Assembly: GCA_003550325.1 (NCBI GenBank)
Contig: QKWP01000584.1
Coordinates: 50,067-114,066 of the forward strand
Source: Gigaspora rosea
Taxonomy: Eukaryota > Glomeromycota > Glomeromycetes > Diversisporales > Gigasporaceae
Reading direction: 5' to 3'
DNA length: 64,000 nt
Shown here: piece by piece, positions 24,279 through 37,840 of the stretch
Position numbering within the stretch: position 1 is the first letter of the stretch
How the letters are laid out: every line of letters begins with the position of its first letter
Position numbers and translations under genes: made by a program
Notes under the pieces: generated by a model
The model's input: only the letters and a program-made list of their open reading frames with translations
What the model was told of the DNA's origin: nothing
Databases searched by the model: none

Positions 24279-24754
24279 ATTACACTGCATTACACTAGAA
24301 AAGGTCATTTTTGAACAGTTAAAGTCCATCTATTCTAAAGTAAAAGGTAATAAAAGTATATTTTATTGCTCAATTCACAAAGTTCAAAATTGTTTTTCTG
24401 CTTGTTTCTTATCTGTTATTATTAAATAATTGACTTGTTGAATTTATTATAATTTTTACAAATGGTTTTTGAAAGCTATATATTTTTCAAAAAGATATTT
24501 AATTTAATAGAAATTGTTTTATTATATAATTAGGCAACTGCACAACTCAATTATACTAAAGCCAAAAATGTTTTTGTATATAAGTATGTCTTAAAATTAA
24601 AAATTTTTAAAACAGAATATTATTTTGTTTTTCTTTTAATAATAAATATTGATTATATAAGTACTATTTATATACCAAATAGGCTAAATAATTTATTTGT
24701 TATAAAGAAAAAAAAATTAAATGTTACTAGATGTTTTGCATCCAATAACAGACC

Positions 24755-24832
24755 ATTTGGCTTTGAATTTAATGTAATTACAACCTGAGCCTTTTTATAA
24801 TCAAGGTTAGCCTATTAAATTCAAAGCCAAAT
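24755..24832. repeat. 19-bp perfect inverted repeat
   Basis: ATTTGGCTTTGAATTTAAT at 24755-24773 and its exact inverse at 24814-24832. Probably a small MITE or hairpin. Confidence 0.75.
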
Positions 24833-25063
24833 ATTTTTTTAATTATTATATAAAAAGTTTATCCTGTAATTTTTCAGATTTCTTGCCTGCTAAATAAAAC
24901 TGTTATTGGTTGCTATGCATTTATTAACTATATAATATAATTAATATTGTAATAAATTAATTTTAGAAGGAGTTAAAGCCTTATCGGTTATTATTATTGT
25001 GAAATAAATTATATTGTTGATTCTTTAAAATAAAAATAAAGCATTCAATATATAATAAATTCA

Positions 25064-25736
25064 GGGAATTGCTATTTCCACCATGGTATTTTGCTATTTC
25101 CACTATGATTACACAAGATTTTCTATTTTTAGAATTCAAAATAATATATGCACTTATATTATACAAAGGCTCAGTCATTGTATTTGCAAAAATAATTTTT
25201 GGTTACATGCTACTAATGTCGTATAATATTAAACAAGTCTTATTTTGGTAACCTAACTCTGGGTCGGCCAGCATTAAGCTTAATGCTGGTGGGCACTATC
25301 ATGATAATGCCTCTGGCAGGGTTAGACATAATTCCAGCCCACTCTAACCCTAAATCATTAAAATTGGCCTAGTACAGAAGTTATTAATAATTAAAAAATT
25401 AAATCTAGGAACCCTAAAAACTAATTGTTCAACATATACTGGTTACACAACACATGCATCTAGTATATGTACTGTGATTGGCTAGATTTAGAGTTAGGGT
25501 GTGTGGAATTATTTCTAACCCCGCTAGGGCATTATTATGATAGTGCCCACCAGCATTAAGCCTAATGCCGGCCGACCCAGGGTAAGGTTACCAAAATTAG
25601 ACTTGTGTAAAATATTATACAACATTAGCGGTGTGTAACCAAAATTTATTTTTGCATAAACAATGCACAAGGCCTTTGTATAACACAAGTGCATAAATTC
25701 TAAAAATAGAAAATCTTGGTGGAAATAGCAATTCCC
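25064..25736. mobile_element. 673-bp near-perfect palindromic element
   Basis: The whole segment is self-complementary: GGGAATTGCTATTTCCACC at the left end and its inverse at the right. A GGGTCGGCC(A/G)GCATTAAG segment and its inverse lie further in, followed by a GGGGTTAGACATAATTCC-type segment. The inner part recurs at 63660-64000. A lone copy of the tip occurs near 30760. No coding region. Confidence 0.85.
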
Positions 25737-26267
25737 TAAATAAATAGCTCTATATCCATATTATCTCTGACAAATGCTTGTTAAAAACTTAGTTTATAGA
25801 TTAATATTTTACAAACAAGGTTATTTTACAAATGATTAATTTAATATATTGTACCAACAATTTTTTTATAAATTGCACTAACGTTAAACCTAAATTTTAC
25901 TCTAATGACGATTTTTAGAATTAATTTGCCTATAAAATTAGCTTTGATAAAATAATTTTTTATAAAACAAACTTGTTTACAAATTAATTAATTGCAATAT
26001 AATTATATCTAAAATTAGTTTTCTGTGAATTAAGCTTTCTGCAAAGTAAATATTGTTGAGTTGATCACACTGAGTAAACCTGATATTATTAAATAAATAT
26101 TAAATAAAAAACTCAATAAAATTAAATTAATATATCTAAATAAATAAATCTTAAAGCAATCTGTTTATAATAACAAAACATAGTTTATATATATCATTTC
26201 TTAATTTATATTGGTTTGAATTATCTATTTAACAGTTATTAGACAAAAACAAGTGAAAAAATTTAGA

Positions 26268-26302
<35 letters not shown>

Positions 26303-26317
26303 CAATAATAATAATAA
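26268..26317. repeat. (AAT)n microsatellite
   Basis: About 50 bases of AAT repeats with one ACAACA interruption. Confidence 0.95.
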
Positions 26318-26603
26318 AGTAAAAAATTAAAATTAAATAAATATATATATATAATAAAAAAAAATAAAAATAAAATAATATATGCTTGACTAAATATTAA
26401 ATACTAGCTAACTTTTTAAAAAATATTTAAATATTCATATATAGGATAAGTCAGTAGAAACACCAGATTTTTTCTAAGCAAATTTTTTAAAACTTTAACA
26501 AAAATAACTTAACAAAAACTTAATTAAATTTAATAAACCTTTTTTTTAAACCAACTCTAAAATCTTGTAAAATTTGGTTAAAAAATTTTTTAAAAAATTT
26601 GAT

Positions 26604-26946
26604 TAATTGGTAATTCAGATATGAAACAGAACAAATTTCAATAATTTATTGTGCTATGTTTACTATATAACTTTTACTTTTTATCAAATCTGCATTTCCA
26701 ACAAGGTAAAATATTTTTTTTATTAAATAAATCTTATTTTTTATTTTACAAAAGTATAAAGAGAAAAATTTTACTTATAATTATAAGTAATTTATTATAA
26801 TTAAGTTTATAGATTATAAACTACAAGTATTTTAATCTTTGTAATTATATGTTTTTTCTTATTATTTTTTTTGAAAATATAGACTTTTTAGACAATAGAA
26901 ATTTTACTATAAGAAATTCTGATTCATATCTGGATTACTAATTAAG
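26604..26946. mobile_element. ~340-bp TIR element
   Basis: Left end TTAATTGGTAATTCAGATAT matches the inverse of the right end over ~30 bp (GTAATCCAGATATGAATCAG). The TTAATT ends make the exact target duplication uncertain. No ORF. Confidence 0.6.
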
Positions 26947-26949
26947 TTT

Positions 26950-27860
26950 ACCAGGAGCGGAGTATGAAATACGAAGTGTATGGTTTACAGGCAAGTTAAA
27001 TGACTTCCGCAATCTTTGGCATCTGATTGGATAAAAGATCCTTGTAACTTTTTGTAACACCCCAAACATTACTAAAAAATTTATCAAAAGAAATTGCAAA
27101 TCTAATTGGTAAAAAAAAAATTCTTAACCGTAATATTGATGTTGCAATGAAGTGTATACCAGGATCATAGTACAAAGTACGGGTATATGGTTTACTGAAG
27201 AGTTAAATGGTGAAACTTGTAAATTTAGATTTCTTAATTAGTTCATGTGTCTATGTTGATGTGCGTATGTACTGTACGTACGTAGTAATTCGGTTATATT
27301 TCTATAGTGCGATGGGTTTAATTTTTTTGACCGGTCGTTAATTAAACACAAAAAAGTAAATAATACAAACAATATAACCTCTGTTAGTATTATTAATAGT
27401 TCTCTTGTGTGCTGTACGGGAGTGTAATTCTCAGCATCTGATTAAAAAAATATTGTGTTTGACCAGCACTTTTGAGAGGTGCCTAGAATTAATGTCCAAA
27501 GAAACTAGTAGGTTGATCCATTCTGGACCTTGCCGAGCATACTATGTCTTTGATTAGTTCTTTACAGCTATATAGTGTAATATGAATAACAAACTACATA
27601 TCAAGCCTTGAGTCCGGTGATACTATCGTAATGTTTCTGCGCCCCAATATCACAATATTAATTTATACTCCTGCATTATGAACATCATTTTTCCTTATAT
27701 TGTTATTAAATTGATCATACCTCCGATCTTATTACTAACTATAGTTATTCCGTTTTTTTTATTTGTTCTATGGATATATACCAGGATGTAGTACGATGTA
27801 CGTATAGGATACCAGGAACAGAGTACGAAGTACGTAGAGTATAGTTTACAGGCAAGTTAA
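26950..27860. repeat. Repeated CCAGGA...GTACGAAGTACG segment
   Basis: Segments near 26950, 27160 and 27810 share ACCAGGA, then GAGTACGAAGTACG, then TATGGTTTAC and AAGTTAA. A related start occurs near 59390. They look like the terminus of a dispersed repeat family. The sequence between them shows no gene. Confidence 0.55.
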
Positions 27861-28536
27861 GTAAAGTTCACAATTCTAGGCTTCTGATTTGGATGATCGT
27901 TCCTTGATTTTGTATGCATGCGTGCTAATGTTTTGTGCTTTTGAATTTGCGGTAGGAATCATTATTTAAAAAATTCTGTAATTACCTTATGTGTTTACAA
28001 TATTGATTTTTTTATATGTAGATTGACTTTACTATTTATTATCATGCTTTTTTGACTTTCTTGACTTATTGTACTTATATGTTAATATTATAGTTTGTTT
28101 ACTCAGGATTCTGTTTAGATGATCGATTTATGTATTGAGTCACTTAAAATTTTGCTTATATTGTTTGCCAGCTATATAAAATTGTGCAGATTTACGTAAT
28201 CATTTTTAATATTTACGATTGTTGCATATTCGATTATTATTTTTTTTTGCAAATATCAGGTATCTACATCATTATTGCCCCTTAAATATATTATTATTGT
28301 TCGCGCATTACATGACCTTAAAATTAATACCTTATTAACGCCTCCCTACATTGTTTTTCGTAAACTGACTCTCGCGTAATTAATCGGATCTCAGATTTTT
28401 CATATGAAAGAACAATTGCTTTACTAATTATGAAATTGCATATATTAAATTTTATGAAATTAATAATATGAATTTGACACTGAACATATGATATGCACTT
28501 TAACTCGATTGTAAATCAAAATTTGACTACCGTAAA

Positions 28537-28923
28537 TGGGCTGTGGGTAGGAAAACCCGTCTTTGAAGGGGTTTCCATTTTGAGAAAATGGCGGTTATTT
28601 GTTGTGAAATCTAAATTTTACCTCTTGATTTTTTGTTTATTTTTAAATATCAATTACTGAATAAACAATGTCATATGATTATGAAATACTGATTGACCAA
28701 TCTAATTTAATTGAGTCGTCAATCTTTGGTTGTAAATCTATGTTTAGAACACGATCGTTAAAAAATTGGTTTAACATTAAAGTTAAAAAATCAAGATAAT
28801 TTATTATATCAACATAGGGTAAAAAGTAAAATACATGTGGATAAAAACCAGCGCTTTAATTTGAATCAAAGTCTCAAAATTGTTAAAAAGTGTCAAAGGT
28901 GGGTTTTCCTAGTCCACAACCCA
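28537..28923. mobile_element. ~390-bp TIR element
   Basis: Left TGGGCTGTGGGTAGGAAAAC and the inverse of the right end (TGGGTTGTGGACTAGGAAAA) match over ~32 bp, followed on both sides by CCC and CTTTGA. No coding region. Confidence 0.65.
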
Positions 28924-31640
28924 AATAGCCAATTAGAATATCCGAGGTTGCAATAATTAGATCATGTTATATTATCAGAATCTAATAGGCGTTTAGGAAA
29001 AATTATGTTAGATAGTTCTATCTATACATAATATCTAGCATCATAGTGTACTAATTTTCCTGCTCCTGGTTTCACACAACTGCATTGCACAGCTACTTAT
29101 TGCTAAGTTATTTTTGTTTAAAGGTTCAAAAAAATTTTGTTTAAAGGTTCAAAAAAATTTTATTAAAAAAATATAGTGTATTTCTACTAACTCACCTCTA
29201 TATTTTAATAATTTTTGTATTTACCACATAGAAATATCTGCATTTGTTTTTTGGCAATAGCAAGAATCTGATTAGGTGTTTTTCTAACCCAAATCTAATA
29301 AGAAGTAATTACAAGAAATTTTTTAAAAAAATATATATATCTATCTTTTTCATATTTTTTATAACTGTATGCTCAATATGATAGGTAGTACAAATTGTTT
29401 TATAAAATTTTGATATAACAAATTTATATACCAAGTTATTTCTACTAGTTTAGGCATATACAGTTTTCTATTATGCAAATGCAAAGAACCTAATAGAAAT
29501 TAGTTTAATTTGAAGTTATATTTATGTTCAGAATTTTTTAGAATATTTAGACTATCATTTTAATAAATTTTACAAGTCATAAAACTATATCCTTGCAAAT
29601 TAACAAAGTGTTAAAAAAATATATAATACAAAACCATAAAGATCAATTTGAATATAATTAATAAAAAAAATAAAAAATAAAGCATGAACAATAAAGAATT
29701 GTCAATAAATATTATTAATAAAAAAGATCAATACAAATTTCAGTAATTATTAACAATAATTGTTATTGATAAAATGTGCAATTATTATTATTATTATCAT
29801 TAAATTATAATACTTAGTTATTATTAGTAGTTTATTATATTGTTGTGGTTTTATATTTGTATTACAAAATAACTAGTTCATTTTATATTTAGTAAAAATC
29901 AAGAAATAATATATGTTTATTCAAGATTAATATAAATTCAAAAATAATGTTGCAATTCTTATTTGATTTTATTTTATTATATAATATTATGGCTATTTCA
30001 AAGTAATACAAATATCAAATCTAGTATGTTTATAAGTATTGATAGACTTAAATTGTCATATATAACATTATCCATATCCTAGTTTTAAAAATTTAAAAAT
30101 TCAAACTCATAACTATTGTTAATAATTGGCCTTTCTTTCTTTAAACTCTTAAGCATACATGCCAAAGTAAGCAGAGCTTTTTATTGTTTTAACTGTTCCA
30201 ACTGTTCCAACCAATAATAAAAATACAAAAGAGCAAACTAAAATGCACATTACAATTATATAAGTTTTACATCACTATTAATACTTATCATAATTAGAAT
30301 TTTCTTCAATATGTTGCATTAATTCTAAGTATACATGTGGTCTTGAAATCAGATTGGATAAAATCATAGTATTGCTATTAAAAATTCATCTCTATATAAT
30401 CAGTACCAAAATTCTTTCAAGTTTGTTTATGTTAGATTAAGGTTAGTATAAGTGCTCAGTTAGGGTTTGGGTTTAGATAAAATCACTCAAGAAAAACTGT
30501 TAGCTTAATTTTTTATTTAGTTGAGTCCATTTGCCTATTAAACTTCTAATTTCTGCTGTGGTTTTTTTAACAAAAGAAACATGGAATTTTTCTGATCATA
30601 TTACATTACACCAAATTATGATCTTTTATTGGTCAATAATCATGTGGGTGAATTTTCAATAGTGATACTAATCTACATGTAAATAGAGAATAATTATGTG
30701 ACACATGTGATCAATTATTTTGATTAGTAATATAAGAAATGCAATGTAGATTATAGTGAAAATAGCAATTCCCAAATTTCATTGTTAAAATAAATATAAA
30801 AAATGTATCTATATATAGACTACAGCATTACTGCTAGAAGCAAGATCTATACCCAAACTCTTCTATGTTATAAATTTATTTCTTAATTTGTAGTAGTTTG
30901 CAAGCAAATTTGTTTATATAATTACTATAAATTTATTGCTAATTAATTTTTAAATTATATAAAAATATTTAGATATTATTTTATCATTATAGATTATTAT
31001 GGTGGCCCTATATAAATAGCCAATCAAAATTGAGCATTTGTCTATATTATATATTGCTTATTATTGCTCAATTAAAATTGGCTATGAACTTTCTAACTTT
31101 TGTAATAAAAACAAAAAGAAATTGGAATTTATAATTTATTGCATGGTGCAATATATTGCACTCCTATTATAACTATATGGATTATCGATTTTGTGTAACA
31201 AACAATTAAAGAAATTTTATCAAAGCAAAAAATAAAATTGAATTAATATTAGAGTTAGGGTTAAGACCTGGGATAAAGCAAGGGTATAGTTTATGCCAAA
31301 ATTTCACAAGGAGTATTTTTTATTAGAACTCCAAAGGTGGTTTTATAGGCAAAATTTTTAATTAATAGAAGGGGGCAATGTATTGCAGGTGCAATAAATT
31401 ATAAAACCCAAAGAAATTTACTAACTCTAAATATAATTGGCTATTATATATAGAGTTACTATAGTGATAGTATTTTGCCAAATATTTAAATAAAATTTGA
31501 TATAATAATACTGTATATATTATAAGCAAAGTTTATATTGCTTATAAACTAAAAATATTAAATTTTAAAAAAATTTTTTAAATAAAAAAATAATTTAAAA
31601 TTTCTAGACATATTTTTAAATATTAGGTTTAAAAATATAA
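28924..31640. other. Gene-free AT-rich stretch
   Basis: No supported gene. Contains a direct doubling of TTTGTTTAAAGGTTCAAAAA near 29110-29160, an isolated TIR tip of the 25-kb palindrome family near 30760, and a dispersed repeat at about 31250-31380 that is related to segments near 8650, 47290 and 63500. Confidence 0.5.
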
Positions 31641-31672
31641 GTTCTAATACAATATTATAGTTTAAATATAAT

Positions 31673-32300
31673 TTGTACAGAATTGTTTTTGTTTTTGCAA
31701 GAATTATTTTTAACAAAAAAATTAGAAGCTTTCAAATAATGAGAAATCCTAGCATAGAAAAATGTTCTTTGGGTATTGTCTTCTATATATGCTTGCCCAA
31801 GAGGACAAAATTGTTATATTTAATAGTTATTATCAATTGTATCAAATTGTTTTTGACAATAAAGAGGCCTTCTACAATGTCAACAAATTTAATCTTATTA
31901 CATATCGCAAGAATTCAAATATTTGATATATTGCTAATACAAATAAACCAAAAAAATAATTACAAAAATAATTGTCATATGTTCCCTTATAAAAACTACA
32001 CAATATAAAGATTTTAATAGGTTTTATGAAGCAACTATATGTAATATACTAGTGTGAACTTTGTATGAAATCACATAATATAGAAAAATTCTATAACCTA
32101 ATCTTGAAAACAAAAAAGTTAATGAACTAATTTTTAAATAAAAAGAGATTTTTAGATTTGGCTTAGAAAAAAGCCAATAATCAAACTCAACAAGACAAGC
32201 TCCAAAATATGATAGTAAGATGTAATAAAAAGATTTTTTTATTATTAGAGAAAATGAAAGTAAAGATAATATAAGCTATAAGCTTATTCACATATCTAAA
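31673..32300 (+). pseudogene. Possible decayed coding segment
   Basis: A 111-codon frame (31673-32008) and, further on (about 32050-32280), a reading with few stops containing MKSHNIEKFYNLILKTKKLM and QNMIVRCNKKIFLLLEKM suggest a degraded gene, perhaps from a transposon. I do not recognise a domain and the frames do not join cleanly. Confidence 0.25.
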
Positions 32301-32372
32301 AATCTTTAAAAAAATAATATAAACTATAAGAAATTAAGGTTTAAATATTTTTTATAAATAGAAACATAGATC

Positions 32373-32445
32373 TCTGGGTCAATAGCATAGTGGTTATGCT
32401 CTGAGGTCTCCAATCACAAGGTTGCTAGTTCAAATCCACTTAGCA
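32373..32445 (+). mobile_element. tRNA-derived SINE head or tRNA relic
   Basis: 73 bases with a pol III A box (TAGCATAGTGG) and B box (AGTTCAAATCC) at tRNA spacing. Six of seven acceptor pairs, allowing G-T, can form and the D stem is intact, but the anticodon and T stems are badly paired. CCA sits near the anticodon position. It is therefore not a working tRNA; a SINE head is the best reading. Confidence 0.55.
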
Positions 32446-32640
32446 TTAATTTGAATTTGATAGTTAGAATTCTGATTTGGAATAACTGAAGTTACAAGAC
32501 TAATATATTGTAATTATTAAATGGAAGAGCAGATTAAACAATATAAATAATAGTTCCAATTTAGACTTCAACTAATTATATAGAGAAAATTTTGAATAGT
32601 GGATTAGTAAGCAGAGTTTTATATAACTTCAACATGATAG

Positions 32641-33054
32641 AGTAAAGCAGTATATAAAGCAGTATATAAAATTCATGTGCACAATATGCATGAGTGCATA
32701 ATTTTTAGCATGCACAATTTTTTAAATTGTATGTACACATGTTTACTCAAAATTATAGTGCACAAATGTGCACTATTTTATGCACAAAATATATAGTGCA
32801 CAATTCTGTGCACAAAAATTTATAATATTTGTATTATATCAATGCATATAGATCTGGACATATATTGAATAATTATTATATATTGTGTACTCAATAATAT
32901 AACAACCAAATCATGTACTAAATTAGATATATAGTTGCCAAAAATTTCTAAATTTGGTTTAATTATAGTATACAGAAATTTTTGTAATATGCACCAAAAA
33001 TTTTTTTATTGCATGTGTGCACAATTTTTCCAGATTTTATATACTAGAGTAAAG
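32641..33054. mobile_element. TIR element rich in GTGCAC
   Basis: Left end GAGTAAAGCAGTATATAA then GTGCACAA, and right end TTGTGCAC-type sequence then TATATACTAGAGTAAAGG, are inverted. The interior has many GTGCAC and TGCACA words. The right end recurs at 35670-35750. Confidence 0.55.
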
Positions 33055-35625
33055 GTATACTATTGAAAAAAAAACAGAAAATAGTATAAAGATAATAAGA
33101 TTGATAATAATTAGGGTGATATTTTTAGACTAGTAATTATCATATGATATAGTTCATCATCCATCTCTGGTTTAGCGAAACTGCATCGCGCAACTACTTA
33201 TTTATTAATGAATCGCTTTACTTTAAATACAAGATTATTATCCGATTTACATACATTAGACTACATTACAATTAAACTTTTAATTAATTTTATGCATCAC
33301 GCAAATCAACAATCACGCCATATTTCAGAACCCGATTGACACCACGAAATCCCGGGGCATAAATTAAACCATGACACCACCGAAAGCTTTTTACTTTATT
33401 TAGTTAGTTTTTAGATTATAATATGTTTATGTGTAATTAAATATTCTTTACATTTTGCTTGTTATATCAATATATTGTTGACCCGCTTAAAAAAAATTTA
33501 AAATCGTTATTTAGTCATTTTTAAATATGTACCAATAAATAAGTGAAAAAAGCCTGGGCTGTTACATAAGACCCGTACAATAAGTGTCGATATTAAAATC
33601 TGCAGAGATGAAGAATGCCGTTGGAATAAATAAGTACTGTACTGTACCAGCTATGCTGTAAACGATAAATAATTATCAAAATATAGTACGACTCAACCCA
33701 ATAATTTCGTTACGCCAAATCACAAATTGGCAAACTAGTTTGGGATCTTGCCATAACAAAGTCTCAAATATCATAATATCATAAAATGTATAAATATTCA
33801 CAGATAAAATGACATCAAATAAGCTATCAATAGACGTCCCTATTGCTGCCAAATTTTTGCTCAAAAAGAGGTCAATAGGAAGTCAATAAAAATAATAGTA
33901 GCGATAAGGTATCAATAGGGTACCAATAGGGCATTAATAGGGTATTCCTATCGATTCCAGATGATCTCGATTGATCTCTTCTTGAGTCAAAGTTCATAAG
34001 CAACAGGGAATCAACATGATGAAATTTGGCAAATATTGTATAACTCTATGATACCTATTGAAAATCAGTTTCTAGTGGTTTCTCTATTTATATTGTGATA
34101 CACACAGGTAAAATGATATCAGATAGGGTAACAATGGACATTCCTATTGCTGCCAAATTTTTGCGAATAAAGATCATATGAATAGTAATAACAATAGGTC
34201 ATCAATAGGGTACCAATAGGGTATTAATAGGTATCCAAATTGATTCTAGATTGATCCTTGATTGATCGCTACTTGCACAAAAGTTCGTAAGCAATAGGGA
34301 TGAAATGCGGCGACAATCGAATAACCCTAATGATACTGGTGGAACTAAATTTGGATGGTGAAATAATTACACCATTTCAACAATAACCAATCTGTAATGG
34401 TGAAATTGGTGAATTAGTGTAATGTTGAATTGGTGAAATTGGTGAAACTTATGAACTTGGTGAATTGGTAGATTGGTGAAATCGGTGAATTGATGAATTG
34501 GTGAAATTGATAGAATTGGTGAAATGATGACTAATTAAATTAGTAAGTTAGTGAAATCGGTAAATTGATGAATTTGTGAAATTGATAGAATTGGTGAAAT
34601 GAGACTAATAAAATTAGTATGTTAGTGATTTAGTAAATGTAAACTAGTAAATTTGTACTTATAATGTTGAAATAGAACAAATAAAATAATTATTTACAAA
34701 TAAATTCATATCGTCAGATTTGCGGAATTGGTCCTGGATTGATCCTAAAATGTATCCTCAAAATTTAATCTGGTAATACTCTAAATTTTAATAGCAAGCA
34801 AATAAATTTTTATTACATGAACTTACGTACAAAAGATAATTTAAGAGGTAAATAGATACAATGAAACATAATATAAATATATATTGAATTGTTACCTCTT
34901 AATTTATTGACAAATAGATCTTATTAAACTAAAAATTATTTTTTATAGGGACTTTAAAAGCAGATTCTTATAAGATATTTACGAATTAACTTTAGGGTTA
35001 GGATCATCTTAGATTAGGGTTAAATAGGTTTTAAGTAGTAATATATAGGCAAAATTGCCTTCCCGACATTTTAATTAACACCAAGTTAGGTTTAAATTGT
35101 ATTTTTCAAGATCCGCTTCTCTTTTTTTGTTTGCTTCGCCAAAGATCATCAAAATTCTATAATTTGATTGGTCAGATGTCACGTCGTTCTGCTTCACTTT
35201 TGACGACCCTTTATATGTACGTATATATGGGCTTTACTTATTTGTGCCGGTAATACAAACTCCTAAAAAGGTAACTACCAATCAGTGAGTTCGAATTTTG
35301 ATCGTTCCGGATCAGCCCGACATGAATTCCGAACACGTGCAGAAGAAGAAAAAAGCGAAAATACGCCAAAACTAGTGTTTAAATCGACCTTTGTGCACTA
35401 ATTAAAAATGTCGGGGACGAAATTTTACATATAATGGGCAACTTTCTATAGCTATACCTTCTAAAGCTAACCTCCTAACCCTAACTTTGCGTTTATACAC
35501 ACTTTGTTTATTTACAAAATTAAATTTCCTTTTTTGGGTTGTATTACCGGCACAAATAAGTAAATCCCGTATATATGTGCACATAAAAAAGATTCATTTG
35601 TTTGCTATAATATTTGTGGTATTAC
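32842..35625. repeat. Segmental tandem duplication, copy A
   Basis: Begins at GCATATAGATCTGGACAT and ends at TTTGTGGTATTAC; collinear with 35627-37840. It carries an extra ~340 bp (35225-35570) not in copy B. No gene is supported inside; short ORFs at 33676, 35402 and 35487 are not conserved between the copies. Confidence 0.85.
33797..34640. repeat. Minisatellites in copy A
   Basis: CAATAGGGTA(C/T) units of 12-13 bp cluster at 33900-33950 and 34195-34235, inside two ~310-bp units that start near 33797 and 34108 (AAAATGAnATCA...). From 34365 to 34640 follows a (TTGGTGAAA)n-like purine-rich run. Confidence 0.75.
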
Positions 35626-35626
35626 N
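35626..35626. other. Single N at duplication junction
   Basis: The only ambiguous base within this duplicated region lies exactly between the end of copy A (GTGGTATTAC) and the start of copy B (GCATATAGATC). It probably marks an assembly join. Confidence 0.8.
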
Positions 35627-37840
35627 GCATATAGATCTGGACATGTGTTTGATTTTTGAAATATTTGTAATATGCACAAAAATTTTTTTATTACATACAG
35701 TATGTGCACAATTTTTCCAGATTTTATATACTAGAGTAAAGGTATACTATTGAAAAAATAGAAAACAGTTAATGATAATAAGATTGATAATAATTAGGGT
35801 GATATTTTTAGACTAGTAATTATCAGATGATATATTCATCATCCATCCCTGGTTTAGCGCGACTGCATCGCGCAACTACTTATTTATTAATGAATCGCTT
35901 TGCTTTAAATACAAGACTATCATCCGACTTACATACATTAGACTACATTACAATTAAACTTTTAATTAATTTTATGCATCACGCAAGTCAACAATCACAC
36001 CATATTTCAGAACCCGATTGACACCACGAAATCCCGGGGGCATAAATTAAACCATTACTTTATTTAGTTTTTAGATTATAATATGTTTATGTGTAATTAA
36101 ATATTTTTTACATTTTGCTTGTTATATCAATATATTGTTGACCCGCTTAAAAAAAATTTAAAATCGATATTTACTCATTTCTAAACATGTACCAATAAAT
36201 AAGTGAAAAAAGCCTGGGCTGTTACATAAGACCCGTATAATAAGTGTCGATATTAAAATCTGCAGAAATGAAGAATGCTGTTGGGATAAATAAGTACTTA
36301 GTACTGTACCAGCTATGCTGTAAACGATAAATGATTATCAAAATATAGTACGACTCAACCCAATAATTTCGTTACGGCAAATCACAAATTTGCAAACTAG
36401 TTTGGGATCTTGCCATAACAAATTCTCAAATATCATGATATCATAAAATGTATAAATATTCACAGATAAAATGACATTAAATAAGCTATCAATAGACGTC
36501 CCTATTGCTGCCAAATTTTTGCGTCAATAAAAGTAATAGTAGCGATAAGGTATCAATAGGGTACCAATAGGGTATTAATAGAGTATCCCTATTGATTCCA
36601 GATGATCCCGATTGATCTCTTCTTGAGTCAAAATTCGTAAGCAACAGGGAATCAACATGATGAAATTCGGCGAATATTGTATAACTCTATTGATTACCTA
36701 TTGAAAATCAGTTTCTAGTGGTTTCTCTATTTATATTGTGATACACACAGGTAAAATGATATCAGATAGGGTAACAATGGACATTCCTATTGCTGCCAAA
36801 TTTTTGCGAATAAAGATCATATGAATAGTAATAATAATAGGTCATCAATAGGGTACCAATAGGGTATCCAAACTGATTCTAGATTGATCCTTGATTGACC
36901 TCTTCTTGCACAAAAGTTCGTAAGCAATAGGGATTCAACAGTATGAAATGCGGCAACAATCGTATAACCCTAGTGATACTGGTGGAACTAAATTTGGATG
37001 GTGAAATAATTACACCATTTCAACAATAACCAATCTGTAATGGTGAAATTGGTGAATTAGTGTATGTTGAATTGGTGAAATTGGTGAAACTGATGAACTT
37101 GGTGAATTGGTAAATTGGTGAAATTGGTAATTGGTGAAGTTAATAGAATTGGTGAAATGGTGACTAATTAAATTAGCAAGTTAGTGAATTAGCAAATGTA
37201 AACTAGTAAATTTGTACTTATAATGTTGAAATAGAACAAATAAAAATAATTATCTACAAATAAATTCATATCGGCAGATTTGCGGAATTGGTCCTAGATT
37301 GATCCTAAAATTTATCCTCAAAATTTAATCTGTAATACTCCAAATTTTAATAGCAAGCAAATAAATTTTTATTACATGAACTTACGTACAAAAGATAATT
37401 CAGGGTAAATAGATACAATTAAACATAATATAAATATATATTGAATTGTTACCTCTTAATTTATTGACAAATAAAACTTATTAAACTAAAAATTATTTTT
37501 TATGGGGACTTTGAAGCAGATTCTTATAATATATTTATCGAATTAACTTTAGGGTTAGAGTCATCTTAGATTAGGGTTAAATAGGTTTTAAGTAGTAATA
37601 TATAGGCAAAATTGCCTTCCCGACATTTTTAATTAACACCAATGTAGGTTTAGACTGTCTTTTTTTTATTTTCCAAGGGATTCGCTTCTCTTTTTTTGTT
37701 TGCTTCGCCAAAGATCATCAAAATTCTATAATTTGATTGGTCAAATGTCACGTAGTTCTGGACGACCCCTTTGTATGTACGTATATATGTACACATAATA
37801 AAAAAGATCATTTGTTTGCTACTAATATTTGTGGTATTAC
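35627..37840. repeat. Segmental tandem duplication, copy B
   Basis: Collinear with copy A but shorter, lacking parts of the TIR element and the 35.2-35.6-kb insert. Its end (TTTGTGGTATTAC) is followed by unique sequence. The CAATAGGG (36550-36870) and TTGGTGAAA (37005-37200) minisatellites are kept. Confidence 0.85.

Noticed and set aside
25069-25251. ORFs on both strands near 25.1 kb
   Set aside because: They lie in one arm of the 673-bp palindrome and are not kept in the other arm.
32373-32445. Functional tRNA gene (Trp-like CCA)
   Set aside because: The anticodon and T stems do not pair and the first acceptor pair is broken.
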